DNA of 64,000 nt from Agrococcus lahaulensis DSM 17612 (GCF_000425105.1 NZ_AULD01000006.1:186001-250000); one strand, 5' to 3'; shown: positions 18,118 to 27,388, counted from the stretch's first letter. The notes: generated by a model from the sequence alone, not told the origin. Translations and numbers: made by a program.

Positions 18118-19434
18118 ATGAGCGACTGGAAGTTCGAGACCCTCCAGGTCCACGCGGGCGCGCAGCCCGACCCGACGACGAAGGCGCGCATCACGCCCGT
18201 CTACCGCACGACCTCCTACGTGTTCGACAGCACCGAGCACGCTGCCCGCCTGTTCGGCCTCGCCGAGCTCGGCAACATCTACTCGCGCATCATGAACCCG
18301 ACCAACGACGTCGTCGAGCAGCGCCTCGCGGCGCTCGAAGGGGGCAGCGCCGCCCTCCTGCTCGCGTCGGGCCAGGCCGCGAGCACCTACGCCGTGCTCA
18401 ACATCGCGAGCGCCGGCGACCACATCGTCTCGTCGTCGTCGATCTACGGCGGCACCTACAACCTCTTCAGCTTCACGCTCAAGCGGCTCGGCATCGACGT
18501 CACCTTCGTCGAGGACCAGGACGACCTCGACGAGTGGCGCCGCGCCATCCGCCCCGAGACGAAGCTGCTCTTCGCCGAGACGATCGGCAACCCGCGCATC
18601 AACCTGCTCGACATCGCGGGCGTCTCGAGCGTCGCGCACGACGCCGGCGTGCCGCTCATCGTCGACAACACGATCGCGACGCCCTACCTCATCCGCCCGC
18701 TCGAGCACGGCGCCGACATCGTCATCCACTCGGCGACGAAGTTCCTCGGCGGCCACGGCTCGGTCGTCGCGGGCGCGATCGTCGATGGCGGCCGCTTCGC
18801 GTGGTCGGAGTCCGACAAGTTCCCGGGCCTCACGACGCCGGACGAGTCGTACCACGGCGTGACCTACACCGAGGCGCTCGGCGACGCGATCGCCTACATC
18901 CTCAAGGCGCGCGTCACGCTCCTCCGCGACGTCGGCGCATCCGCCGCACCCGACACCGCGTGGCAGCTGCTGCAGGGCATCGAGACGCTCTCGCTGCGCC
19001 TCGACCGCCACGTCGAGAACGCGACCGCCGTCGCGCGCTTCCTCGAGGCACACCCGCAGGTCGCGGCCGTGCACTACGCGGGCCTCGAGTCGAGCCCGTG
19101 GCACGAGCGCGGCCGCGAGCTCGCGCCGCGCGGCACCGGCGCCGTGCTCTCGTTCGAGCTGCGCGGCGGCGTCGAGGCCGGCAAGGCGCTCGTCGAGTCG
19201 CTCGAGCTCTTCAGCCACCTCGCCAACATCGGCGACGTGCGCTCGCTCGTCATCCACCCCGCGTCGACGACGCACGCGCAGCTCACGCCCGAGCAGCAGC
19301 TGAGCGCGGGCGTCACGCCAGGGCTCGTGCGCCTCTCGGTCGGCATCGAGCACGTCGACGACCTCATCGCCGACCTCGGCCGCGGCCTCGACGCCGCCGC
19401 CGCGAAGTCGGCAGAGCTCTCGGCGAGCGCCTGA
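18118..19434 (+). CDS. metY: O-acetylhomoserine sulfhydrylase (MetY)
   Basis: PLP enzyme of 438 residues that makes homocysteine directly from O-acetylhomoserine and sulfide. The Cys/Met-metabolism fold is clear: [22 protein letters not shown] near residues 60-81, and the PLP lysine in [12 protein letters not shown]. It is nearer MetY (about 430 residues) than cystathionine gamma-synthase (about 385). An AAGGAG ribosome site lies 7 nt before the ATG. It is followed after 22 nt by metX, which makes its substrate, so the two form a methionine operon. No known SAM riboswitch could be recognised in the 159-nt upstream region. Confidence 0.95.
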   Translation: MSDWKFETLQVHAGAQPDPTTKARITPVYRTTSYVFDSTEHAARLFGLAELGNIYSRIMNPTNDVVEQRLAALEGGSAALLLASGQAASTYAVLNIASAGDHIVSSSSIYGGTYNLFSFTLKRLGIDVTFVEDQDDLDEWRRAIRPETKLLFAETIGNPRINLLDIAGVSSVAHDAGVPLIVDNTIATPYLIRPLEHGADIVIHSATKFLGGHGSVVAGAIVDGGRFAWSESDKFPGLTTPDESYHGVTYTEALGDAIAYILKARVTLLRDVGASAAPDTAWQLLQGIETLSLRLDRHVENATAVARFLEAHPQVAAVHYAGLESSPWHERGRELAPRGTGAVLSFELRGGVEAGKALVESLELFSHLANIGDVRSLVIHPASTTHAQLTPEQQLSAGVTPGLVRLSVGIEHVDDLIADLGRGLDAAAAKSAELSASA

Positions 19435-19456
19435 GCGACGGCAGGGGCGGGCACGC

Positions 19457-20665
19457 GTGGACTGGCAGCTGAGCGACGACGCGCAGCCGGCCTCGCGCGT
19501 GCCTGCCGCGCGGCTCGTCGAGGCGCAGCCCGACGCGCGCCCGGTGCCCGTCACGGGCGCGTGGCGGCCGGGCGACGACCCCGGCGAGCGGCGCTTCGCC
19601 CGCATCGGCGACGTGGAGACCGAGTCGGGCGGGACGATCCCGGATGCCGTGCTCGCGTTCGAGACGTGGGGTCGCCTCGACGAGCGCGCGGAGAACGCCG
19701 TCCTCGTGCTGCACGCGCTCACGGGCGACAGCCACGTGCGCGGACCGGCCGGCCCCGGCCACGCGACGGCCGGCTGGTGGGAGGACGTCGTCGGGCCCGG
19801 CCGCGCGATCGACACCGACCGGTTCTTCGTCGTGGCCCCCAACATGCTCGGCGGCTGCCAGGGCTCGACCGGGCCCGCCTCCCTCGACCGCGACGGCCTC
19901 GAGTGGGGCTCGCGCTTCCCGCGCGTCACCGTGCGCGACCAGGTCGAGGCGCAGCGGCGGCTCGCCGACCAGCTCGGCATCCGCCGCTGGCACGCCGTCG
20001 TCGGCGGATCGATGGGCGGCATGCACGCCCTCGAGTGGGCGGTCGCGCATCCCGAGCGCGTCGGCAGCGCCGCGCTGCTCGCCTCGAACGCGGCGACGAG
20101 CGCCGACCAGATCGCGCAGAACACCCTGCAGATCGAGGCCGTCACGAACGATCCCGGCTGGCTCGGCGGCGACTTCTACGACCTGCCGGGCCACGCGGGC
20201 CCCGCTCGCGGCCTCGCGCTCGCGCGCCGCATGGCGATGCTCGGCTACCGCTCGCAGCAGGAGCTCAACGAGCGGTTCCGCCGCGAGTGGCAGTCGAGCG
20301 TCGACCCCCTGCACGGCGGGCGCTTCCAGGTCGAGTCGTACCTCGACGTGCACGGCAACCGCTTCACGCGGCGCTTCGACGCCGGCTCCTACGTGCGGCT
20401 CGTCGACGCGATGTCGACGCACGACGTCGGCCGCGGTCGCGGCGGCGTCGAGGCCGCGCTCGAGCGCGTCACGGCGCCGACGCTCGTCGTCGGCATCTCG
20501 AGCGACCGGCTCTTCCCCGTCGCCGACCAGCGGCGGCTCGCATCAGGGATCCCGACGAGCGTCTCCGGCGCCGAGCCCGTCGTGCTCGAGAGCGGCTTCG
20601 GGCACGACGCGTTCCTCATCGAGTCCAGCCGCGTCGGCGATCTGCTGGCGACGCTCCTCGCCTGA
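19457..20665 (+). CDS. metX: Homoserine O-acetyltransferase (MetX)
   Basis: 402-residue alpha/beta-hydrolase-fold enzyme that acetylates homoserine with acetyl-CoA, feeding MetY. Visible: the oxyanion region LHALTGDSHVRG, PNMLGGCQGSTGPASLD, the nucleophile elbow GGSMGGMHALEWA, the catalytic Asp in VGISSDRLFP, and His in GFGHDAFL near the C-terminus. The first 35 residues are poorly conserved in the family, so the GTG at 19457 is likely but not certain. The last 123 nt overlap the 3' end of a gene on the opposite strand. Confidence 0.95.
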   Translation: MDWQLSDDAQPASRVPAARLVEAQPDARPVPVTGAWRPGDDPGERRFARIGDVETESGGTIPDAVLAFETWGRLDERAENAVLVLHALTGDSHVRGPAGPGHATAGWWEDVVGPGRAIDTDRFFVVAPNMLGGCQGSTGPASLDRDGLEWGSRFPRVTVRDQVEAQRRLADQLGIRRWHAVVGGSMGGMHALEWAVAHPERVGSAALLASNAATSADQIAQNTLQIEAVTNDPGWLGGDFYDLPGHAGPARGLALARRMAMLGYRSQQELNERFRREWQSSVDPLHGGRFQVESYLDVHGNRFTRRFDAGSYVRLVDAMSTHDVGRGRGGVEAALERVTAPTLVVGISSDRLFPVADQRRLASGIPTSVSGAEPVVLESGFGHDAFLIESSRVGDLLATLLA

Positions 20666-21871
20666 CACCCCGACGGGGCCGACGCGCGCGGCCCGCACGA
20701 GCATCCACACCGCTCCGACGAGGAGCGCGACGTGCAGCGCGTTCCGCGCCGTGAGGAGCGCGACCGCCGCGGGGTGCGCCGCGACGAGCCAGTCGTAGGT
20801 CCACGGGAACTGCAGCTGCGTGAGCGCCGCGACGAGCGCGATCGCGCCGACCCCGACCCAGTGCCGCCGGGCCCCGGCCTCGGCGAGCAGCAGTGCGGGC
20901 ACGAACAGCCACAGCACGAACTGCGGCGAGCCGACCTTGTTCGTCACGATCATCGCCTCGACGAGCGCGACCGCGAGCCACACGATCGCCTCCCGCCGGT
21001 GCGCGCGCCGCACGGCGAGGGCGCCGAGCGCGCCGATCGCGAGCACCGCGGCGACGAGCACGGGCGTCGCGAGCGCCGCGACCGCGCCGACGCCGTCGCC
21101 CTCGACCTGGAACGTGTAGATGTCGCGGTCGAATGCGACCTGCGCCTCGCCCGCGCTCGCGAGCCACAAGTAGGGCGTCGCGGCGACGGCCTCGATCTGC
21201 AGCCCGCGATCGTCCTGCTCGGTGAGGAACGACAGCGCGTGGCCCGAGCCGGCGAGCGCCGCGAGCCCGAGCACCGCGGCCGAGACGAGCGCGCCCGCCG
21301 CGACCACGCGCATCCGCTCGCGCCGCACGACGAGCAGCGCGAGCCACAGCACGCCCGGCCAGACCTTCATCCACGCGCCGATCGTGAACAGCGCCGCCGC
21401 GACGCCCGGCCGGTCGCTGCGCAGCGCCACGATCGCGATGACGCACAGCGCCACGACGACCGTGTCGATGCGGGCGATCGCGACGGGGCCGAGCGCCACG
21501 AGGAGCGCGAGCCACGTCCACGCCATCACGAGCCCGCGCGGCACGCGCAGCAGCAGCGCGAGCGCGATCGCGTCGAGCGCCGTGACGAGGAGCATCCACA
21601 CGAGCGGCAGTGCGGCCGTGCCGAACGCGCTCGAGGCGAGGATCGGCGCCCACGCGAGCAGCGGGTAGACCCACGGCACGTCGACGCCGAGCCACTGACC
21701 GGGCCGGCCCTCGCTGCCGAGGCCCTGCTCGACCCAGAACGGGTAGACGGTCAGGACGTCGCCGTACGCGTCCGAGACGCTCGGCAGGGCGAGGATCGCG
21801 AGCAGCGCGTGCACGCCGCCGAACGCGAGCCACAGCCAGGCTCGAGGCTGGCACGCCCGAGCCTGGCTCAG
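20543..21871 (-). CDS. Polytopic membrane glycosyltransferase (GT-C like, GT87/DUF2029-type)
   Basis: 442-residue, about 10-12-segment membrane protein with the look of a polyprenol-phosphate-sugar-dependent mannosyltransferase: an acidic first loop (SVSDAYGDV), repeated RxDTVV and WMKVWP segments, and [17 protein letters not shown]. Specific sugar and acceptor unknown. No ATG or TTG begins the frame. The best start is CTG at 21871, overlapping the upstream TGA as CTGA and preceded at 5 nt by a perfect AGGAGG; the only nearby alternative is GTG at 21814, which would cut off part of the first helix. The last 41 codons or so run antisense to metX. It is translationally coupled to the CNNM pair, an odd partnership. 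Confidence 0.8.
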   Translation of the reverse strand: MSQARACQPRAWLWLAFGGVHALLAILALPSVSDAYGDVLTVYPFWVEQGLGSEGRPGQWLGVDVPWVYPLLAWAPILASSAFGTAALPLVWMLLVTALDAIALALLLRVPRGLVMAWTWLALLVALGPVAIARIDTVVVALCVIAIVALRSDRPGVAAALFTIGAWMKVWPGVLWLALLVVRRERMRVVAAGALVSAAVLGLAALAGSGHALSFLTEQDDRGLQIEAVAATPYLWLASAGEAQVAFDRDIYTFQVEGDGVGAVAALATPVLVAAVLAIGALGALAVRRAHRREAIVWLAVALVEAMIVTNKVGSPQFVLWLFVPALLLAEAGARRHWVGVGAIALVAALTQLQFPWTYDWLVAAHPAAVALLTARNALHVALLVGAVWMLVRAARVGPVGVSGEERRQQIADAAGLDEERVVPEAALEHDGLGAGDARRDP

Positions 21872-22908
21872 AAGAGCCTCCTGGTCGCGTCGCGCACCTC
21901 GCCGACGAGCTCCTCGATGATGTCCTCGAGGAACAGCAGCCCCGTCGTGTCGCCGTTCGCGTCGAACGAGCGCGCGATGTGCGCGCCGGTCGAGCGCATG
22001 AGCGCGAGGGCGTCCTCGAGCTCGGCGTCCTGGTAGATCGAGGCGAGCTGGCGGATGCGCTTGGCCGGCACGGGCACGTCCATGTCGGCGTCGTCGGCAC
22101 CGAGCACGTCCTTCACGTGCACGTACCCGCTCGGCATGCCCTCCGCATCCGACACGATGTAGCGCGAGAAGCCGCGCTCGCGCACGGCGGCCTCGAGGTC
22201 GGTCGGCGTCGCGCCCGGGGGCAGCGTGACGATCTCGTCGAGCGGCAGCGCGACGTCGCGCACGCGGCGCTCGGTGAACTCGAACGTGCGCGAGATCGCG
22301 CCCGTCGGGTCGAAGAGCACCCCCTCGCGCTTCGAGGTCTCGACGATCGTCTCGACCTCGTCGATCGTGAAGGCGCTCGCGGCTTCGGCGACCGGCTGCA
22401 CGCGGAACAGGCGCAGGATGCCGTTCGCGATCTCGTTCATCGCCCAGATGACGGGCTTGAAGATGCGCGAGATGAGCACGAGCGGCGGCGCGAGCAGCAG
22501 CACCGCCCGGTCGGGCACCGAGAAGGCGGCGTTCTTCGGCACCATCTCGCCCAGCACGACGTGCAGGTAGGTCACGAGCAGCAGCGCGATGACGAACGCG
22601 ACGACCGAGACGACCTCGGGCGCGAGGCCCGTCCACTCGAGCGGTCCCTCGAGCAGGTGGTGGATCGCCGGCTCGGAGACGTTGAGGATCAGCAGCGAGC
22701 AGATCGTGATGCCGAGCTGGCACATCGCGAGCATGAGCGAGACGTGCTCCATCGCCCACAGCGCGAGCTTCGCCGCGCGGTTGCCGCGGTCGGCGAGCGG
22801 CTCGATCTGGCTGCGGCGCGCGGAGATGACGGCGAACTCGGCGCCGACGAAGAACGCGTTGGCCGCGAGCAGGATGAACAGCCACAGGATGCCGAGCCAG
22901 TCGTTCAT
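21868..22908 (-). CDS. CNNM/CorC-type protein (DUF21 + CBS pair), short form
   Basis: 346-residue membrane protein with an N-terminal DUF21/CNNM transmembrane domain (about residues 1-190, with [10 protein letters not shown] typical of the family) and a CBS pair (about 205-340). It lacks the C-terminal CorC_HlyC domain of its upstream neighbour. CNNM proteins are implicated in Mg2+ or Co2+ transport. The last two sense codons before LF are AGG AGG, rare here, and form the ribosome site for the next gene. The ATG overlaps the preceding TGA (ATGA). Confidence 0.9.
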   Translation of the reverse strand: MNDWLGILWLFILLAANAFFVGAEFAVISARRSQIEPLADRGNRAAKLALWAMEHVSLMLAMCQLGITICSLLILNVSEPAIHHLLEGPLEWTGLAPEVVSVVAFVIALLLVTYLHVVLGEMVPKNAAFSVPDRAVLLLAPPLVLISRIFKPVIWAMNEIANGILRLFRVQPVAEAASAFTIDEVETIVETSKREGVLFDPTGAISRTFEFTERRVRDVALPLDEIVTLPPGATPTDLEAAVRERGFSRYIVSDAEGMPSGYVHVKDVLGADDADMDVPVPAKRIRQLASIYQDAELEDALALMRSTGAHIARSFDANGDTTGLLFLEDIIEELVGEVRDATRRLF

Positions 22909-24236
22909 CGCTCGCCCTCCGCCGCTCCGGCCGCCGGCTCGCTCGCCGGCTCGTCCTCGATGAAGCGCACGCGGTCGACGCGCCGGCCGTCGACGCGGTC
23001 GACGCGGAGCGTGCCGCCCTCGACGCGCACGGTGTCGCCGACGCTCGGCAGCGTGCCGAGCTCGGCCATGATGAAGCCGCCGATCGTCTCGAACGGGCCG
23101 TCCTCCGGCACCGCGACGCGCGCTCGCTCGAGCAGCTCGTCGGGCCGGAAGGAGCCGGGGAAGGTCACCCAGCCGGGGCCGCGCACGACCTCGACGTGCA
23201 TCCGGTCGTGCTCGTCGGAGACCTCGCCGACGACCTCCTCCACGAGGTCCTCGAGGGTCACGATGCCGGCCGTGCCGCCGTACTCGTCGACGACGACCGC
23301 CATCTGGTAGCCGCGCTCCTTGAGGTCGCCGAGCAGCGCGTCGAGGTGCACCGACTCGGGCACGCGGTGCGGCTCCTCGGCGATCGCCGCGACCGGCACG
23401 TCGGCGCGCCGCTCGCGCGGCACCGAGATCGCCTGCTTGACGTGCGCGATGCCGAGCACCTCGTCGAGGTCGCCGTCGACGACCGGGAAGCGGCTGAGGC
23501 CCGTCTGGTGCGCGAGCTGCACGAGGTCGGCGACGGATGCGGAGCGATCGATCGCCTGGACGCGCGGCCTGGGCGTCATGACGTCGCCCGCCGAGAGCTC
23601 GGCGAAGCGCAGCGTGCGGGCGAGCAGCGTCGCGGCGCCGACGTCGAGGGCGCCCTCCATGGCGCTGCGGCGCACGAGCGTCGAGAGCTCCTCGGCGGTG
23701 CGGGCGCCCGAGAGCTCCTCCTTCGGCTCGAGGCCGATCGAGCGGAGGATGCCGTTGGCGGAGCCGTTGAGCGCGAGCACGGCGGGCTTGAACACCGCGG
23801 TGAAGGCGCGCTGGAACGGGGTGACGCCGATCGCGGTGCCGAGCGGCTTCGCGAGCGCGAGGTTCTTGGGCACGAGCTCGCCGACGATCATCGAGAGGAT
23901 CGTCGCGCCCGTCATGGCGATGACGCTCGAGAGCGGGCCGGCGACGCCCTCGGCGAGGCCCCACGAGACGAGCACGGGGGTGAGCTGGCGCGAGATCGCG
24001 GGCTCCATCGTGTAGCCCGTCAGGAGCGTCGTGAGCGTGATGCCGAGCTGCGCGCTCGAGAGGTGCGTCGAGGTCTGGCGGAGCGCCTTGATCGTGCCGT
24101 CGAGGCGCTTCTCGCCGCGCTCGCGGCGCGCCTCGAGGTCTGCGCGGTCGAGGTTGACGAGCGCGAACTCGCTCGCGACGAAGAGGCCGGTCCCGACGGT
24201 GAGGATGACGCCGAGGCCGATGAGCAGCGCATCCAT
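22905..24236 (-). CDS. CNNM/CorC-type protein (DUF21 + CBS pair + CorC_HlyC), full form
   Basis: 443-residue protein: DUF21/CNNM membrane domain with about four segments (residues 1-200, including [14 protein letters not shown]), CBS pair (about 215-335, ending in [24 protein letters not shown], the family signature) and a CorC_HlyC domain at the C-terminus. Family role: Mg2+/Co2+ transport, probably export or sodium-coupled exchange. It may form a heteromer with the coupled short paralogue. The ATG at 24236 is preferred to the adjacent TTG at 24239. That ATG overlaps the stop of a 15-codon leader frame (TGATG). Confidence 0.92.
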   Translation of the reverse strand: MDALLIGLGVILTVGTGLFVASEFALVNLDRADLEARRERGEKRLDGTIKALRQTSTHLSSAQLGITLTTLLTGYTMEPAISRQLTPVLVSWGLAEGVAGPLSSVIAMTGATILSMIVGELVPKNLALAKPLGTAIGVTPFQRAFTAVFKPAVLALNGSANGILRSIGLEPKEELSGARTAEELSTLVRRSAMEGALDVGAATLLARTLRFAELSAGDVMTPRPRVQAIDRSASVADLVQLAHQTGLSRFPVVDGDLDEVLGIAHVKQAISVPRERRADVPVAAIAEEPHRVPESVHLDALLGDLKERGYQMAVVVDEYGGTAGIVTLEDLVEEVVGEVSDEHDRMHVEVVRGPGWVTFPGSFRPDELLERARVAVPEDGPFETIGGFIMAELGTLPSVGDTVRVEGGTLRVDRVDGRRVDRVRFIEDEPASEPAAGAAEGER

Positions 24237-24283
24237 CAACGAGCCGGTTCCGGCTGCGGACTATGACTGTGGTCGTCGTTCAC
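24236..24283 (-). CDS. Candidate leader peptide of the CNNM operon (MNDDHSHSPQPEPAR)
   Basis: 15 codons plus stop: GTG AAC GAC GAC CAC AGT CAT AGT, then CCG CAG CCG GAA CCG GCT CGT TGA. The GTG stands 6 nt after TACAAT, the best -10 match in the window, so it would be read leaderless. The TGA overlaps the ATG of the full-length CNNM gene by one base. Six codons end in A or T (AGT, CAT, AGT, GAA, GCT, CGT), unlike nearby genes. Acidic residues followed by P-x-P-x-P resemble enterobacterial MgtL, whose translation senses Mg2+; that likeness is inference. It could also be a fortuitous short frame. Confidence 0.5.
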   Translation of the reverse strand: MNDDHSHSPQPEPAR

Positions 24284-24289
24284 GGCGAC

Positions 24290-24295
24290 ATTGTA
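24290..24295 (-). promoter_or_regulatory. -10 box (TACAAT) of the CNNM operon
   Basis: TACAAT differs from the TATAAT consensus at one base. It lies 6 nt before the GTG of the 15-codon leader frame, and 53 nt before the CNNM ATG. No TTGACA-like -35 is visible 16-18 nt upstream. Confidence 0.55.
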
Positions 24296-24308
24296 GAGGA
24301 GCGCATCC

Positions 24309-24337
24309 GGCGCCGGCCCTGCCGCCGGGCGGGCGCC
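24309..24337 (-). terminator. Hairpin just after the guaB1 stop
   Basis: GGCGCC-G-GCCC-N7-GGGC-G-GGCGCC, a 10-bp stem with one internal G.G mismatch, starts 1 nt after the guaB1 stop. It has no U-tract, which is common in high-GC actinobacteria. Confidence 0.4.
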
Positions 24338-24338
24338 G

Positions 24339-25781
24339 TCACCACGAGACCGGCAGCGCCTTGCCCTCCTCGTAGCCGGCCGCCGACTGCACGCCGACGC
24401 GCGCGCGATCGCGGAAGGCCGGCACCGAGTCGGCGCCCGCGTACGTGAACGACGAGCGCACGCCGGCCGTGATCATGTCGACGAGGTCCTCGACGCTCGG
24501 CCGCGCGGGGTCGAGCAGGATCGTCGAGGTCGAGATGCCCTCGGCGAAGAGCTGCTTGCGCGCGAGGTCGTAGGCGTCGAGCTGCCCGAAGCGGCCGACG
24601 ACCGCGCGCGTCGACGCCATCCCCCACGACTCCTTGAAGAGCCGCCCCTGCGCGTCGCGCTGCAGGCGGCCCGGGGCCTCGATCGTGCCCGCGAACCACG
24701 AGCCGATCATGACGCTCGACGCGCCCGCCGCGAGGGCGAGCGCGACGTCGCGCGGGTAGCGCACGCCGCCGTCGGCCCACACGCGCGCGCCGAGCTCGAG
24801 CGCGGTCGCCGAGGTGTCGAGCACCGCCGAGAACTGCGGGCGGCCGACCGCCGTCATCATCCGGGTCGTGCACATCGCGCCGGGGCCGACGCCGACCTTG
24901 AGGATCGATGCGCCCGCGGCGACGAGGTCGCGCACGCCGTCGGAGGAGACGATGTTGCCCGCCGCGATCGGCAGCTCGTCCCCGACCGCCGAGCGCACCG
25001 CCTCGAGCGCGCGGAGCATGCCCCCCTGGTGCCCGTGGGCGGTGTCGACGACGATGACGTCGGCACCCGCTGCGACGAGCGCGGCCGCCTTCGCGCCGGG
25101 GTCGCCGTTGATGCCGACCGCGGCGGCGACGCTCAGCCTGCCGTCGGCGTCGAGCGCCGGCCGGTAGATGTCGGTGCGCAGCGCCCCGAGCCGCGAGGCG
25201 AAGCCGATCAGGCGGCCGTCGTCGACGACGGGCGCGACGGCGACCCCCGCCCGCTCGAGGGCGGCGAACATCGACCGGCCGTCGGCGACGTCGGCGGGCG
25301 CGAGCTCGGGCAGGCGGGAGTGGAGCAGGTCGCCGAGCGTCGCATCCGGCAGCGCGTGACCGAGCCGCTCCGCGGGGATCGCGCCGAGCAGCATGCCGTC
25401 CGCATCCTCGACCGCGACCGCGTGGCCCTCGAGCGCCGGGACGCGCTCGAGGACGTCCTGCACGACGTCGCCGGGCGCCGCGCGATGCGCCGACTCGAGC
25501 GAGATCGGCTGCGCCTTGACCCATGCGATCGACCCGACGGTCTGCGCGAGCGGCGGGTCCTGCGTGAGCACGGCGAGGCCGCCGCGCCGCGCGAGCGTCG
25601 CAGCCATGCGGGGGCCCGTGACCGAGTTCATGTTCGACGCGACGATCGGGAGCGTCGCGCTCGTGCCGTCGTCGGGGGCGAGGTCGACCGCCATGCGCGA
25701 GCCGACGTCGCTGCGACTGGGGACGAGGAAGACGTCGGAGTAGGTGAGGTCGTGCTCCGGGACGTCGTCGATGAAGCGCAT
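24339..25781 (-). CDS. guaB1: GuaB1-type IMP dehydrogenase/GMP reductase family protein
   Basis: 480-residue (beta/alpha)8 enzyme of the IMPDH/GMPR family with a CBS pair inserted at about residues 95-200. The catalytic cysteine loop is GPGAMCTTRMMTAVG, and GDELPIAAGNIVSSDGVRDL is a phosphate-loop segment. Actinobacterial GuaB1 proteins, long annotated as IMP dehydrogenases, are known in mycobacteria to act as GMP reductases that return GMP to IMP; I infer the same here. The first half starts MRFIDDVPEHDLTYSDVFLVPS, typical of this group. TACCCT stands 6 nt before the ATG (leaderless). Confidence 0.9.
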   Translation of the reverse strand: MRFIDDVPEHDLTYSDVFLVPSRSDVGSRMAVDLAPDDGTSATLPIVASNMNSVTGPRMAATLARRGGLAVLTQDPPLAQTVGSIAWVKAQPISLESAHRAAPGDVVQDVLERVPALEGHAVAVEDADGMLLGAIPAERLGHALPDATLGDLLHSRLPELAPADVADGRSMFAALERAGVAVAPVVDDGRLIGFASRLGALRTDIYRPALDADGRLSVAAAVGINGDPGAKAAALVAAGADVIVVDTAHGHQGGMLRALEAVRSAVGDELPIAAGNIVSSDGVRDLVAAGASILKVGVGPGAMCTTRMMTAVGRPQFSAVLDTSATALELGARVWADGGVRYPRDVALALAAGASSVMIGSWFAGTIEAPGRLQRDAQGRLFKESWGMASTRAVVGRFGQLDAYDLARKQLFAEGISTSTILLDPARPSVEDLVDMITAGVRSSFTYAGADSVPAFRDRARVGVQSAAGYEEGKALPVSW

Positions 25782-25787
25782 GCTCCA

Positions 25788-25793
25788 AGGGTA
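25788..25793 (-). promoter_or_regulatory. -10 box (TACCCT) of guaB1, leaderless
   Basis: TACCCT, 6 nt before the ATG at 25781, in a 26-nt gap after the upstream polymerase gene. guaB1 thus has its own promoter even though the two genes are nearly adjacent. Confidence 0.5.
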
Positions 25794-25807
25794 GAGCGAG
25801 AGCCGCG

Positions 25808-27376
25808 TCAGCCCTTCGCCTGCCCCCAGTCGTCGACGACCGCCGTCTGCACCGGGAACTCCACCGGGAAGTCGCCGAACAGCAGCCGGCCGGCGAGCGC
25901 GGCGGCGTCGCGGATGGCCTCGGCCACCGCCTCGGCGTCGGCCTCGGGCGCCTGCACGATCACCTCGTCGTGGAGGAAGCACACGAGCGCGGCGCCCTCG
26001 ACATCCGCGATCGCGCGGCGCACGCCCGCCATCCACGCGAGCGCCCACTCGGCCGCCGTGCCCTGCACGACGAAGTTGCGCGTGAAGCGGCCCCACGCCC
26101 GCGCTTGCGCCGCGCCCCGCTCATCGCTCGCCCACCTCGGCGGCTCTGGCGAGGTGCGGCCGAGCCACGTGCGCACGCGCTCGCGCCGCTCCCCGGCGCG
26201 CGCCGCGGACTCCACGGCCGCCATCGCCCGCGGGTAGGCGCGCGCGAGCCGCGGCAGCACGAGCGCCGCCTGGCCGCGCGTGCCGCCGTAGAGCGCGCCG
26301 AGCATGCCGACCTTCGCCTGCTCGCGGCTCGCGACGACGCCGCGGTCGACGAGGCCGCGGTAGAGGTCGGCGCCCCTGCCCGCCTCGGCGAGCCCCTCGT
26401 CGCGCGCGAGCGCGGCGAGCGCGCGGGGCTCGAGCTGCGCCGCGTCGGCGACCACGAGACGCATGCCGGGCTCCGCAGCGACCGCGCCGCGGATCTGCCG
26501 CGCGATCTGCATCGCGCCGGATCCCTCCGTCGCCCACCGGCCGGTGACGACCCCGCCCGGCACGTACTCGATCCGCAGCCGGGTGCGCCCCCGCTCGTCG
26601 ACGCGCGCCCAGCGCTTCGCCCACGCCCAGCCGTTCGCGGTGTGGAGGCGCGCGAGCCGCTTGTAGGTGAGGAGCGGCTCGATGGCGGGGTGGTCGAGCT
26701 CGCGCAGCTCCCACCGCGCGGTCGAGGCCGCGTCGAGGCCCGCGCGGCGGAGCGCCCGGAGCACGTCCTGGGGCGAGTCGGGGTTGAGCGCCGGGTCGCC
26801 GAGCGCCTCGCGCACCGCCGCCGCGAGCTGCTCCATGCGCGCCGGCCGGCCCGCCGACCGCTCGCCGAGGGCCGCGGCGAGCAGCGCGTCGTGCCGCGCG
26901 GCGTCGAACGGCAGTCCTTCGCGGCCGAGCTCGACCGCGACGACCGCGCCCATCGACTCCGCCGCCGCGAGCATCGCGAGCCCGGCGTCGTCACCGATCG
27001 CCGCCTCTTGCGCGCGCAGCTGCTCCGCGACCGCGGCGACCCCCTCGGCCTCGGGAGCGAGCGAGAAGAGCGCGTCCGCGCCCGCGTCGAGCGCCCTGGA
27101 CCAGCGCTCCTCGAGCGGGAGCCCCCTGGCCTGGACGAGGATGCGGTGCACGAGCCGGAGGTCGCGCACCCGCTCGATGCGCACGCCCGCGTCGAGCAGC
27201 GCCGGGGCGATCGCGCGCGCGTCCTGCCACACGAGCCGCGCGCCCGGCGACCCGAGCCGCTCGTCGTCCGCGACGCGCGCCGCCTCGTGGACCCGCGCAT
27301 CCCTCACGCCGTCCGCCTCGAGCGCGGCCACCGCGATGCGCGCGCCGCGCTCGAGCGGCACGACCGCGAGATCCAT
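25808..27376 (-). CDS. Family-A DNA polymerase-like protein with degenerate exonuclease domain
   Basis: 522-residue relative of the Klenow part of DNA polymerase I, usually annotated in actinobacteria as bifunctional 3'-5' exonuclease/DNA polymerase. Polymerase motifs are recognisable: motif A as VVADAAQLEPRALA (catalytic Asp kept; the usual Tyr-Ser replaced by Ala-Ala), motif B as REQAKVGMLGALYGG, motif C as FLHDEV. The N-terminal 150 residues lack the DxE of exonuclease motif I, so proofreading is doubtful. There is no 5' nuclease domain, so this is not the main polA. Leaderless -10 TAGCGT sits 6 nt before the ATG. Confidence 0.88.
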   Translation of the reverse strand: MDLAVVPLERGARIAVAALEADGVRDARVHEAARVADDERLGSPGARLVWQDARAIAPALLDAGVRIERVRDLRLVHRILVQARGLPLEERWSRALDAGADALFSLAPEAEGVAAVAEQLRAQEAAIGDDAGLAMLAAAESMGAVVAVELGREGLPFDAARHDALLAAALGERSAGRPARMEQLAAAVREALGDPALNPDSPQDVLRALRRAGLDAASTARWELRELDHPAIEPLLTYKRLARLHTANGWAWAKRWARVDERGRTRLRIEYVPGGVVTGRWATEGSGAMQIARQIRGAVAAEPGMRLVVADAAQLEPRALAALARDEGLAEAGRGADLYRGLVDRGVVASREQAKVGMLGALYGGTRGQAALVLPRLARAYPRAMAAVESAARAGERRERVRTWLGRTSPEPPRWASDERGAAQARAWGRFTRNFVVQGTAAEWALAWMAGVRRAIADVEGAALVCFLHDEVIVQAPEADAEAVAEAIRDAAALAGRLLFGDFPVEFPVQTAVVDDWGQAKG

Positions 27377-27382
27377 GCCTGC

Positions 27383-27388
27383 ACGCTA
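27383..27388 (-). promoter_or_regulatory. -10 box (TAGCGT), leaderless
   Basis: TAGCGT, 6 nt before the ATG at 27376, the same hexamer and distance as at 14436. Confidence 0.55.

Noticed and set aside
18074-18121. A 15-codon frame ([15 protein letters not shown]) ending in the metY ATGA
   Set aside because: There is no -10 box or ribosome site before its ATG, it lacks Met or Cys codons that would make a sulfur-sensing leader, and any frame in that phase must end at the ATGA.
24306-24340. A magnesium riboswitch (M-box or similar) ahead of the CNNM operon
   Set aside because: The TACAAT box and CNNM start are only 53 nt apart, too short for an M-box, and the GC-rich hairpin upstream of the box is outside the predicted transcript.
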